Part shown: positions 1 through 7,582 of the stretch, one piece after another | Layout: each line of letters opens with the position of its first letter | How positions within the stretch are numbered: the first letter of the stretch is position 1 | Assembly (NCBI GenBank): GCA_046046915.1 | Contig: JBJOIT010000034.1 | Location: 1-29,341 of the forward strand | DNA from: JBEEJZ01 sp046046915 | GTDB taxonomy: Bacteria; Pseudomonadota; Gammaproteobacteria; Burkholderiales; Burkholderiaceae_C | Reading direction: 5' to 3' | Length of the DNA: 29,341 bases | Notes under the pieces: model-generated | What the model was told of the DNA's origin: nothing | What the model saw: the letters and a program-made list of their open reading frames with translations, nothing else | The model's database searches: none | Translations under genes and position numbers: made by a program

Positions 1-46
1 GTGGCGCGGACATGGGGCCGGGGCGGGGCACGGCAGACAGGCTCAT
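1..46 (-). CDS. ABC transporter permease, PhnE-type (5' end only, cut by window edge)
   Basis: An ATG on the minus strand opens a reading frame that runs off the left edge after 15 codons (MSLSAVPRPG...). It begins 14 bases after the stop of the ATP-binding gene. In PhnC/PhnD/PhnE-type importers the missing component at this position is the inner-membrane permease, so that identity is inferred from context. Too little protein is visible to show a membrane segment or any permease motif. Confidence 0.45.
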   Translation of the reverse strand, partial: MSLSAVPRPGPMSAP

Positions 47-60
47 GGGTACCGCTTGCG

Positions 61-894
61 TCAACGGCAGTGCATCACCACCGGCGGTGGCGAAGGGGGG
101 ACATCCGTCAGGGCCACCGACGGCTCACCGCGCAACTCGTGCTCGTGCTGGGCATACAAACGGGCCAGGTGCTCGGGTGTGACTTGTGCTGCGGGCAGGT
201 CAAACACCAAGGCGCCTGCACGTAATCCCAGGATGCGGGGAAAGTGGGCCAAGGCCACCTCCACCTGATGCAGGCTGGTCACCAGGGTGAGCTGACGGCT
301 GCGGGCTTCGTCCAACAGGGCGGCAAGCGCTTGCCGGGCACGCGCGGGGTCGAGCGCCGACAGGGGCTCATCGATCAACCAGAGCCCGGCAGGCGCCAGC
401 AAGGCCCGGGCCAAACCCACCCGCTGACGCTCCCCGCCCGAGAGGCGATCCACACGTTCAAACAATTTGTCGCCCAGGTCAAAGCGGTCCAGCGCCTCGA
501 AGGCGGCTGGAATATCAGACGGGTAAAACAAAGAGCGCAGGCTAGCCCACAAGCCCAGGGCTGGCAAACGCCCTGCCAGCACAGCCGTCACCACGCGCTG
601 ACGCGGCGGCAAGGGCGGAACTTGCGGCGCCAGAAACAGGCGCCCGCGCAAGCGCTGCAGCAGCCGGCGCGGCAATTGCCAGGGCGACAGCCCCGCCACA
701 CGCAGCTCCCCGCTGGTGGGCGGCAGGGCACAGGCCAGCACCTGCAGCAGTGTGGTCTTGCCGGCTCCCGACGGGCCAATCACCGCCACCTGCTCCCCCG
801 CCGCAATCGACAGGCTCAAGCCTTGAAGCGCAGGCGTCGCGCCCGGTCGGGCCGCCGGGTGCCGGGCACTGAGGTTCTGCAGGTCAAGGTTCAA
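61..894 (-). CDS. ABC transporter ATP-binding protein, PhnC-like; probable selenium oxyanion importer
   Basis: This is the cytoplasmic ATPase of an importer (277 aa). Walker A is GPSGAGKT at residues 40-47, the Q-loop Gln is near 91, the signature LSGGERQR is at 151-158, Walker B (LWLIDEP) is at 171-177 and the switch His is near 209. The best family match by eye is PhnC of phosphonate transporters. The start is TTG; no in-frame ATG was found nearby, so the exact start is uncertain. It lies 21 bases after the binding-protein gene and 14 bases before a permease start, which gives a binding protein-ATPase-permease operon. The selenium substrate is inferred from the neighbouring selenium genes and from the class of phosphonate-like transporters found beside selD. 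Phosphonate or phosphite remain alternatives. Confidence 0.85.
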   Translation of the reverse strand: MNLDLQNLSARHPAARPGATPALQGLSLSIAAGEQVAVIGPSGAGKTTLLQVLACALPPTSGELRVAGLSPWQLPRRLLQRLRGRLFLAPQVPPLPPRQRVVTAVLAGRLPALGLWASLRSLFYPSDIPAAFEALDRFDLGDKLFERVDRLSGGERQRVGLARALLAPAGLWLIDEPLSALDPARARQALAALLDEARSRQLTLVTSLHQVEVALAHFPRILGLRAGALVFDLPAAQVTPEHLARLYAQHEHELRGEPSVALTDVPPSPPPVVMHCR

Positions 895-915
895 ACCGAC
901 GTCCTGAGGGTCAGG

Positions 916-1785
916 TCAGAGCAGCTCGGCGCTGCGGGCGGCGGCTTCGATGCCTTTGTAGTTGTCGACCTTGGTCGGCACAAAACGGGTGGCGCGCTGC
1001 AGCTCAAGAATTTCCTTGCCCTCGGGCGTGGACTTGTTCAGGGCCAGAAAGGCCGCGCTGATCTTGTCACGCAGGGCCACAGGCATGTCGGCATGGACCG
1101 ACCAGTTGTAATCAAAGTACGCCGGCGTGGTGTAGATCACGCGCACCTTGGCGGTGTCTACCTTTTTGTCGGCCACAAACTTTTCCCAGACAGAGATGTT
1201 CAGGGCACCAGCCTGCACCTTGCCAGAGGCCACTGCGGCAATGGTGGCGTCATGCGCACCGCTGTAGGCCACGCGCTTGAAGTCCTTGTCGGGGTTAATG
1301 CCCGACTGCAGCAAAAAGCTGCGCGGCATGAGGTGGCCCGAGGTGCTGCTTTGCGAGCCAAAGCTCACATCCCGGCCCTTGAGGTCGGCCAGGGTGTTGA
1401 CCGACGCATCGCCACTGATGAAGACCGACTTGAACTTTTCGTCTTCCTCGCGCTGCACCAGAGGAATGATCTTGCCGCCCGATCGCACATGGGCCTGGAC
1501 AAAGGTGAAACCGCCAAACCAGGCCATATCGACCTTCTTATTGACCAGTGCCTCCACCGATGCGGCGTAGTCGGTGACCGGGGTGTACTCCACCTTCACG
1601 GCCAGCTTGGCCTCCAGGTACTTCATCAGCGGCCCCGCCTTGCGCGCCAGCTCGGTGGGGGACTCGTCAGGAATGGCCGTGATGCGAAACACTTGCTGGG
1701 CTTGGGCCAGACCACCCAGACACAAGGTCAAGGCCGTGGAGGCCAGCACGGTTTTAAAGAGAACGGCAGAAGAGGAAGAAAGCAA
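916..1785 (-). CDS. Periplasmic substrate-binding protein, PhnD-like; putative selenate/selenite binder
   Basis: A 289-aa exported solute-binding protein. Residues 1-29 form a signal peptide (short N-region with one Lys, hydrophobic core, AQA cleavage site before QVFRITAIPDE). The mature part has the PhnD-type pattern: an early IPDESP loop, the DMAWFGGFTFVQA segment, and SFGSQSSTSGHLMPRSFL, which resembles the anion-binding serine/threonine cluster of this superfamily. The start is TTG at 1785. An in-frame stop lies upstream with no ATG between, and an AGGGG ribosome-binding site sits about six bases ahead, so TTG is well supported. The gene is first of the transporter operon and is divergent from egtD. 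NCBI-style models describe a selenate-associated subgroup of this family next to selD; assignment to it is from context and family resemblance. Confidence 0.85.
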   Translation of the reverse strand: MLSSSSAVLFKTVLASTALTLCLGGLAQAQQVFRITAIPDESPTELARKAGPLMKYLEAKLAVKVEYTPVTDYAASVEALVNKKVDMAWFGGFTFVQAHVRSGGKIIPLVQREEDEKFKSVFISGDASVNTLADLKGRDVSFGSQSSTSGHLMPRSFLLQSGINPDKDFKRVAYSGAHDATIAAVASGKVQAGALNISVWEKFVADKKVDTAKVRVIYTTPAYFDYNWSVHADMPVALRDKISAAFLALNKSTPEGKEILELQRATRFVPTKVDNYKGIEAAARSAELL

Positions 1786-1919
1786 AATAAACCCCTGGGA
1801 TGGCTGGTCGGTGAATCAATCATTATCAGACCTTGCATACACCTGAGCCGGACGAAGGCCTTGACTTGAGCCCAGAACCTCCGCCCGAGATACCATCGTC
1901 GAGCTTCCAGGCGTCCACC

Positions 1920-2885
1920 ATGAAAACCCCTCACTTCCTCCAGCAACACCGCGACGACCACGCCGCCGTGCGTGCCGAGCTGCTGCAGGGCCTTTGCGCG
2001 CCTGCGGCCCACACTTCGCCCAAGTACCTGTACGACGCGCTGGGCTCCCGGCTGTTTGAGGCCATCACCGAACTGGCGGAGTACTACCCCACTCGCACCG
2101 AAGCAGGCATTTTTGCCACCCACGGCGAGGCCATGGCCAGGCATTTGCCTGCGCAGTCGGCACTGGTGGACCTGGGTGCGGGCAACTGCCACAAAGCAGC
2201 CAGCTTGTTTGGCCGCCTGGCGCCCAGCCGCTATGTGGCGGTCGATATTTCGGTCGAGTTTTTGCGCCATGCGCTGCATTCCCTGCAACGCCAGTACCCC
2301 GACATGGACATGGTGGGCCTGGGGGTAGATTTTTCTGCCGGCCTGCAACTGCCCGCCGGCATCGTGGCCCCCAGCAGCCCCCGTGTGCTGTTTTACCCCG
2401 GCTCCAGCATCGGCAACTTTGCGCCCGACGAAGCTTTGGCCTTCCTGCGCAGCGTGCATGCCGCTTGCGGCAACGTGCCCGGCAGTGGCCTGCTGATTGG
2501 AGTGGATCTGGTCAAGAGCGCAACCGAACTGCAAGCAGCCTATGACGACGCGCTGGGTGTGACAGCGGCTTTCAACCTCAATTTGCTGCTGCACATCAAC
2601 CGGCTGGCCGGCACGGACTTTTCGGTGCGCGACTGGGCCCATGTGGCCCTGTTCAACACCGCACAGTCACGCATCGAAATGCATCTGCAGGCGCGCCAGG
2701 CCCTCACCGTGACGTGGCAGGGAGGCGAGCGCCGGTTTGCTGCCGGTGAACGCATTCACACCGAGAACTCTTACAAGTGGACCCTTGCGGGATTTGAGGC
2801 CTTGCTAAGGCAAGCGGGCTTTGGTGCCTGCCGGACCTGGACCGACGCCGGGCAGCGCTTTGCCGTGCTCTGGGCTCCCATCTGA
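1920..2885 (+). CDS. egtD: L-histidine N-alpha-methyltransferase (hercynine synthase) EgtD
   Basis: This enzyme uses three S-adenosylmethionine to trimethylate the alpha-amine of histidine, giving hercynine, the betaine precursor of ergothioneine and selenoneine. The product is 321 aa, the usual EgtD length. The SAM-binding loop is DLGAGNCHK at 84-92. EYYPTRTE at 54-61 contains the histidine-binding Tyr56; GSSIGNF at 161-167 supplies Asn166; IHTENSYKW at 279-287 supplies Glu282 and Ser284. These positions match those known from the mycobacterial enzyme. The ATG at 1920 is chosen over an in-frame TTG 87 bases upstream because the protein then starts exactly where the family does. It converges on senA with a 34-base gap and is divergent from the transporter operon. 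Confidence 0.95.
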   Translation: MKTPHFLQQHRDDHAAVRAELLQGLCAPAAHTSPKYLYDALGSRLFEAITELAEYYPTRTEAGIFATHGEAMARHLPAQSALVDLGAGNCHKAASLFGRLAPSRYVAVDISVEFLRHALHSLQRQYPDMDMVGLGVDFSAGLQLPAGIVAPSSPRVLFYPGSSIGNFAPDEALAFLRSVHAACGNVPGSGLLIGVDLVKSATELQAAYDDALGVTAAFNLNLLLHINRLAGTDFSVRDWAHVALFNTAQSRIEMHLQARQALTVTWQGGERRFAAGERIHTENSYKWTLAGFEALLRQAGFGACRTWTDAGQRFAVLWAPI

Positions 2886-2919
2886 GCCAGCCGTCCAAAT
2901 GATGCAGCCGGCCTGGCCC

Positions 2920-4077
2920 TCATCGCACCGAGCGAAAGCCGGCAAAGATGTCGCAACGCTCGGGCGTGAAGTAGTTGCGGTAACGCGGGCTCAGCATGTG
3001 GTCCGAAGTGGCCGCGCAAGCACCGCGCAGCACACGCCGGCTGCCAAACCAGGGGGCCGAGTAATCGCGATACGGATGGGCCACAAAACCGGGATAGGGT
3101 TCGAAAGCGCTGGCCGTCCACTCCCAGACCTCACCCCAAACGAAGCCGCTCAGCGTGTGCTCAGCGCACTCCCACTGCGCCTCGGTGGGCAAACGCCGCC
3201 CGGCCCAATGGCACCAGGCCTGAGCGTCCTCCCAGCTCAGGTGCACGGCAGGGGCGTTCAGGTCCAGTGGCTGCCACTGGCCAAAGCGGCACGCCAGCCA
3301 GCCCTCGCCATCACGCTTCACATGGGGCGGCAGGCGGTGGCCAGTGGCCAGCACGAAAGGCAGATAACGCGCCCAGCTGACCGGTGCCAGATCGATGTGG
3401 CAGGCATCCAGGTCCACGGGGTGACCGGCCAGCTCGTTGTCAAACGCAAAACCAGCCCCGGAGTGCCCCAGGTGCCAGGTCTGGGCTGGCAGGTAGCCCT
3501 CTTGCACCTCGGTGGCGGCCACCGGCAAGACAGCGCCGGGTCTGCGGGCCAGCGCCTCGGGCAGGGGCACCCCCAGTGCCTGCGCCATGTACACCGACGC
3601 CTCGTTATGCATGTCCTCGTGCAAAAGCACCAGCCGCCAAAAATACAGATCGTCGTCGCCAGTCCCAGCCTCGCTCAGCAGCGCCAGCGTGTCATTCAGC
3701 ACGGCGTCGAGGTAGCGGTAGGTGGCATCCAGGTCGGGCAAAGGCAGGCGCCAGCGCTCAGCATGGGCCACGGTGCCAGAGTCGTAAAACGCATCGGCCT
3801 GACTGAGGTGCGAGGCCGACCGTCGGTGATCGGGTTCGCAGGCCGTGCCCCGGGCGCGCTGGGCGTTGCGGCCTATCCACCACTCCTGAAACCAGCCCAC
3901 ATGACCCAGCTCCCAAAGCGGTGGGTTGAGGTTGGCCTGTTGCGGCACTTGCAATTTGGGACGCACCCGCTGCCAGGCGTCGAGCAGACCCAGGGTTCGT
4001 TGCCGCGTGGCGCGCAAGGCCGCGGCCAGCGCTGGGGCATCAGCGGTGCGCGGCGAGGTGGGGTGCTGGGCTGGCAC
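2920..4077 (-). CDS. senA: EgtB-like sulfoxide/selenoneine synthase SenA
   Basis: A 385-aa non-haem iron enzyme of the EgtB family. The N-terminal DinB-like half holds the three-histidine iron site: His59 in WELGHVGWFQEWW, and His153 and His157 in HEDMH. The C-terminal formylglycine-generating-enzyme-like half ends with RVLRGACAATSDHM and FAGFRSVR. EgtB enzymes join a thiol donor to hercynine; the SenA branch uses a seleno-sugar and yields selenoneine. Sequence alone only places it in the EgtB/SenA family. The SenA call comes from its place beside senB and a selD homologue and from the absence of egtA, egtC and egtE here. The start is GTG at 4077, only 26 bases from the divergent senB start, with no strong ribosome-binding site. 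A TTG at codon 21 is an alternative. Confidence 0.82.
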   Translation of the reverse strand: MPAQHPTSPRTADAPALAAALRATRQRTLGLLDAWQRVRPKLQVPQQANLNPPLWELGHVGWFQEWWIGRNAQRARGTACEPDHRRSASHLSQADAFYDSGTVAHAERWRLPLPDLDATYRYLDAVLNDTLALLSEAGTGDDDLYFWRLVLLHEDMHNEASVYMAQALGVPLPEALARRPGAVLPVAATEVQEGYLPAQTWHLGHSGAGFAFDNELAGHPVDLDACHIDLAPVSWARYLPFVLATGHRLPPHVKRDGEGWLACRFGQWQPLDLNAPAVHLSWEDAQAWCHWAGRRLPTEAQWECAEHTLSGFVWGEVWEWTASAFEPYPGFVAHPYRDYSAPWFGSRRVLRGACAATSDHMLSPRYRNYFTPERCDIFAGFRSVR

Positions 4078-4094
4078 TGGGGTGGCGACTCCGT

Positions 4095-4099
4095 GGAGG
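4095..4099 (+). promoter_or_regulatory. Shine-Dalgarno of senB
   Basis: GGAGG lies four bases upstream of the GTG start at 4104. It supports the GTG as the senB start, since no ATG is present near the conserved N-terminus. Confidence 0.6.
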
Positions 4100-4103
4100 T
4101 GCT

Positions 4104-5084
4104 GTGAAAAAAATACAGCTGGTGATCGTCAGCCCGGCGCTGGCCGATGCGAATAACGGCAACTGGCAAACCGCGCGGCGCTGGCAAAAAATGCTGTCTG
4201 TCCACCATGCTACCCGCATCACACAGCACTGGCCCGATGCGCACAGCGCCGACGATGACATCATGATCGCCCTGCACGCACGCCGTTCGGCCCCTGCCAT
4301 TGCGGCCTGGGCGGCCCAACGCGGCAATGCAGGCCTGGCCGTGGTGCTGACGGGCACCGACCTCTACCGCGACATCGCCCTTGATGCGTCGGCCCAGCAA
4401 TCCTTGGCACTCGCGCACAAATTGGTGGTGCTGCAGGCGCTGGGCGCACAAGCCCTGCCCGATAGTGTGCGCGCCAAAGCGACGGTCATTTTTCAGTCCA
4501 CCCCCTCGCGCTTGCCGGCCCGAAAAACCGGGCAACACCTGCGGGCTGTGATGGTGGGGCATTTGCGGGACGAAAAAGACCCGCTCACGCTCATGGCCGC
4601 AGCGCGAGCCTTGCCACCTGGGCGGGCCATCCTGATCGACCACATCGGTGCCCCGCTGGACCCCGTGCTGGCCACGGCGGCACAGGCCACCGCGTACGAC
4701 TGCCCCATTTACCGATGGCTGGGCGGCCTGCCGCACGAAGCGACCCGGCGCCGCATACAACGCGCCCACCTGCTGGTGCACACCAGCCGCATGGAAGGCG
4801 GCGCCCATGTGCTGATGGAGGCCATCTGCAGCGGCACGCCGGTGCTGGCATCGCGCATTGCGGGTAACGTGGGCATGCTGGGCGAGGACTACGGCGGCTA
4901 CTTTGAACCCGGCGATGCTGAGGCCTTGGCCCGGCTGCTGATGCTGGCCCGCGAGACCCAAGACCAGGCCGATGGCCTGCTGTACCGGCTGAGCCGCCAA
5001 TGCATGCAGCGCGCGCCCCTGTTTACGCCCCAGACCGAACAGCAGCATTTGCTGGACATGGTGGCATCACTGAGAAAGAACTGA
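4104..5084 (+). CDS. senB: Selenosugar synthase SenB (GT4-like glycosyltransferase)
   Basis: A 326-aa predicted cytoplasmic glycosyltransferase. The C-terminal half has a GT-B/GT4 fold pattern: VGHLRDEKDP at 151-160, HTSRMEGGAHVLMEA around 226-240 with the sugar-nucleotide-binding Glu pair, and SGTPVLASRIAGN at 243-255. SenB proteins are known to combine UDP-GlcNAc with selenophosphate to make a 1-seleno-N-acetylglucosamine, the selenium donor for SenA. The start is GTG with a good ribosome-binding site. Its TGA stop is immediately followed by the ATG of the selD-type gene, so translation is probably coupled and the two act in series. Without that partner it could only be called a group 1/4 glycosyltransferase. 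Confidence 0.85.
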   Translation: MKKIQLVIVSPALADANNGNWQTARRWQKMLSVHHATRITQHWPDAHSADDDIMIALHARRSAPAIAAWAAQRGNAGLAVVLTGTDLYRDIALDASAQQSLALAHKLVVLQALGAQALPDSVRAKATVIFQSTPSRLPARKTGQHLRAVMVGHLRDEKDPLTLMAAARALPPGRAILIDHIGAPLDPVLATAAQATAYDCPIYRWLGGLPHEATRRRIQRAHLLVHTSRMEGGAHVLMEAICSGTPVLASRIAGNVGMLGEDYGGYFEPGDAEALARLLMLARETQDQADGLLYRLSRQCMQRAPLFTPQTEQQHLLDMVASLRKN

Positions 5085-7370
5085 ATGCAATCGACTGAGC
5101 AACCCGTGCTGCGCGACATCGTGCTGATCGGCGGCGGCCACAGCCATGTGGGCGTGCTGCGCCGTTTTGGCATGCAGCCCGAACCCGGCGTGCGCCTCAC
5201 GGTCATTTGCAACACAGCAGATACACCCTACTCCGGCATGCTGCCGGGCTATATTGCCGGCCATTACAGCTTTGACGAGGTCCACATCGACCTGCCCCGG
5301 CTGGCAGCCCTGGCCGGCGCGCGCTTCTATCACGACGAGGTGATCGGCATCGACCGGGCCGCGGGCAAGGTGCTGTGTCGAAACCGTCCGCCCGTGGCCT
5401 TCGACCTGTGCGCTATCAACGTGGGCTCCACGCCTCAGATGGCACGCGTACCGGGTGCAGCGCAGCACGCGGTGCCGGTCAAACCCATACAGGGCTTCAA
5501 TGACCGCTGGCTAGCGCTGCTGGCGCGCGTGCGCCTGCAGGCCGGCCCGACCACGATAGCCCTGGTGGGCGGCGGTGCCGGCGGCGTGGAGCTGACACTG
5601 GCCATGCAACACCGCCTGCGCGGCGAGCTGCAGCAGCTTGGACGCAACCCCGACGATGTGAGGTTTCACCTCTACACCCGCGACAGCACCATCATGCGCA
5701 CGCACAACCGCCGGGTGCAAGCCCACTTCAAGCAGGTGCTGGCGGCCCGGGGCGTGCACCTGCACACCAGTGCCGAGGTACAACAGGTACGGGCGGGCGA
5801 ACTGATGGCCTCTGATGGCAGCGTCTTGCAGGCCGATGAAATCATCTGGGTCACGCAAGCAGGGGGCCCCGCCTGGCTGCAAGACACCGGCCTGGCGCTG
5901 GACGACGACGGCTTTGTGCGCGTCAACCCGTTTCTGCAAAGCAGCGACCCGCGCATCTTTGCGGCTGGTGACGTGTGCGCCTTTGCAGACCGCCCGCTGG
6001 AGAAAGCCGGCGTCTTTGCCGTGCGCATGGGTCGCCCGCTGGCCGACAACCTGCGCCGCGCCGCGCGCGCCGAGCCTCTGCTGGCCTACCGCCCCCAACG
6101 CAGCTGGCTGGCTCTTATCAGTACCGGCGATCAGCATGCTGTAGCCTCGCGAGGCGCCCTGGGTTTTGCCGGCGACTGGGTGTGGCGCTGGAAGGACTGG
6201 ATCGATCGCCGCTTCATGCAGCGCTTTCAGCATTTCAAACCCATGGCCATGGCGGGTGGGGTCAAGGCGCCTCAGCTGGCGCTCACGGCCGAGGAATCGC
6301 AGCAAGCCATTTCGGCCATCGCTATGCGTTGCGGCGGTTGCGGTGCCAAGGTGGGCGCCACAGTGCTGGCCCGCGCCCTGGGAGCCCTGCAACCGGTGCC
6401 ACGCGACGATGTCCTGATCGGCCTGCACTCGCCAGACGATGCTGCCGTGGTTCGGGTGCCGCCGGGCATGGCCGTGGTGCACACCGTGGATTTCTTTCGC
6501 GCCTTCATCGACGACCCTTACATCTTTGGCCAGATCGCGGCCAACCACGCGCTGGGCGACGTGTTTGCCATGGGTGCCGAGCCCCAGTCGGCCACCGCCA
6601 TCGTCACCGTTCCACCTGGGCTGGAATCCAAGGTCGAAGACCTGTTGCTGCAGATGATGAGCGGCGCCATGCAGGTGCTCAATGCCGCCAACTGCGCCCT
6701 GGTGGGCGGGCACACCGGCGAGGGCAAAGAGCTGGCGCTGGGCTTTGCGGTCAACGGCCTCATAGACGAGAGCATGAGCACCGTCTTGCGCAAGGATGGT
6801 TTGCGGCCCGGCCAGGCCCTGTTGCTGACCAAGCCCATCGGCACCGGCACCTTGTTTGCGGCGCATGCACGTGTGGCCGAGCTGCCGGGGTTCAAGGGCC
6901 GTTGGGTCACGCAGGCGCTGCAATCCATGGTGCAGTCCAACCAGGCCGGCGCCCGCATCCTGCTGGAACATGGCGCCACCGCTTGTACCGACCTGACCGG
7001 CTTCGGTCTGCTGGGTCATCTGGTGGAAATGACCAAGCCATCTGGCGTGGATGCCGAGCTGGATTTGTCAGCGCTGCCGGTGCTGGACGGGGCCGAATAT
7101 TGCGTGGCGGCCGGCGTGGCCAGCTCGCTGGCGCCAGCCAATGTGCGTCTGCGCCGCGCGCTGCGCAACCAAGCCGACTATGTGAACCACTCACGCTACC
7201 CGCTGATGTTTGACCCGCAAACCGCCGGCGGCCTGCTGGCCAGCCTGCCGCATGACCAGGCTGACGCCTGCGTGGCAGCCCTGCGTGCGGCAGGTTACAT
7301 TCACACGGCGGTCATCGGCCGCATTCTGCCGGTAGGTGAGGCGCTGGAGCCGGTGCTACTGCGAGACTAA
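5085..7370 (+). CDS. senC: Fused FAD/NAD(P)-dependent oxidoreductase and selenophosphate synthetase (SenC/SelD)
   Basis: A 761-aa two-domain protein. Residues 1 to about 385 resemble NADH dehydrogenase type II/sulfide:quinone oxidoreductases: FAD loop GGGHSHVG at 16-23, NAD loop VGGGAGGVE near 160-170, and the FAD-closing AAGDVCAF near 293-300. Residues about 405-761 are a full-length SelD, with catalytic CGGCGAK (Cys419 and Lys422, aligned to Cys17 and Lys20 of E. coli), DDAAVV, GDVFAMGAEP, GGHTGEG, CTDLTGFGLLGHL and FDPQTAGGLL. SelD makes selenophosphate from selenide and ATP; the oxidoreductase half may deliver reduced selenium, which is inference. The active position is Cys, not selenocysteine. 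It begins directly after the senB stop. In some genomes the same fusion serves as general SelD, so it may also feed tRNA or protein selenation. Confidence 0.93.
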   Translation: MQSTEQPVLRDIVLIGGGHSHVGVLRRFGMQPEPGVRLTVICNTADTPYSGMLPGYIAGHYSFDEVHIDLPRLAALAGARFYHDEVIGIDRAAGKVLCRNRPPVAFDLCAINVGSTPQMARVPGAAQHAVPVKPIQGFNDRWLALLARVRLQAGPTTIALVGGGAGGVELTLAMQHRLRGELQQLGRNPDDVRFHLYTRDSTIMRTHNRRVQAHFKQVLAARGVHLHTSAEVQQVRAGELMASDGSVLQADEIIWVTQAGGPAWLQDTGLALDDDGFVRVNPFLQSSDPRIFAAGDVCAFADRPLEKAGVFAVRMGRPLADNLRRAARAEPLLAYRPQRSWLALISTGDQHAVASRGALGFAGDWVWRWKDWIDRRFMQRFQHFKPMAMAGGVKAPQLALTAEESQQAISAIAMRCGGCGAKVGATVLARALGALQPVPRDDVLIGLHSPDDAAVVRVPPGMAVVHTVDFFRAFIDDPYIFGQIAANHALGDVFAMGAEPQSATAIVTVPPGLESKVEDLLLQMMSGAMQVLNAANCALVGGHTGEGKELALGFAVNGLIDESMSTVLRKDGLRPGQALLLTKPIGTGTLFAAHARVAELPGFKGRWVTQALQSMVQSNQAGARILLEHGATACTDLTGFGLLGHLVEMTKPSGVDAELDLSALPVLDGAEYCVAAGVASSLAPANVRLRRALRNQADYVNHSRYPLMFDPQTAGGLLASLPHDQADACVAALRAAGYIHTAVIGRILPVGEALEPVLLRD

Positions 7371-7399
7371 AGGATTCCAAGGGAATCAAAGGGAGCGAA

Positions 7400-7582
7400 A
7401 TGAAAACACTTGTTCGACTGATGACGCTCACCTGCCTGGTAGGCCTACTGCAAGGCTGCGCTGTGGTGGCGGTAGCCGATGCGGCTGTCTCCGTGGTGGC
7501 CACGGGCGTGAAGGTCACCGCCAAAGCCGTGGGCGCCGTTGCCGACGCCGTGATCCCCGGTGGGGACGACAAGAAAGACTGA
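7400..7582 (+). CDS. Small lipoprotein, 60 aa
   Basis: A short protein with a classic lipoprotein signal: a positively charged start (MKTLVR), a hydrophobic stretch and the lipobox LQGC with Cys near residue 20. The mature part is about 40 residues of Ala/Val-rich sequence (VADAAVSVVATGVKVTAKAV...) ending in GGDDKKD. It has a GGGAG ribosome-binding site about five bases ahead of the ATG. It follows the selD fusion by 29 bases in the same direction, so it may share its transcript. It resembles a widespread family of tiny AVV-repeat lipoproteins of unknown role. A link to selenium is not supported beyond position. Confidence 0.8.
   Translation: MKTLVRLMTLTCLVGLLQGCAVVAVADAAVSVVATGVKVTAKAVGAVADAVIPGGDDKKD

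Noticed and set aside
244..1869. A 541-codon open frame on the plus strand opposite the transporter genes
   Set aside because: Antisense to two clear ABC genes; its translation is Gln/Arg/His-rich with no family pattern, typical of shadow frames in high-GC DNA.
2821..4107. A 428-codon plus-strand frame opposite senA
   Set aside because: The opposite strand encodes an EgtB-family enzyme with iron ligands intact; this frame shows no domain.
6330..6350. Possible selenocysteine in the SelD active site
   Set aside because: The codons in the CGGCGAK motif are TGC cysteine codons, with no in-frame TGA.
5511..7019. A 502-codon minus-strand frame inside the SelD fusion
   Set aside because: Antisense shadow of a well-conserved protein; no recognisable motif.
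7373..7387. Inverted repeat GATTCC-AAG-GGAATC between senC and the lipoprotein gene
   Set aside because: Only a 6-bp stem with no T-tract; too weak to call a terminator.
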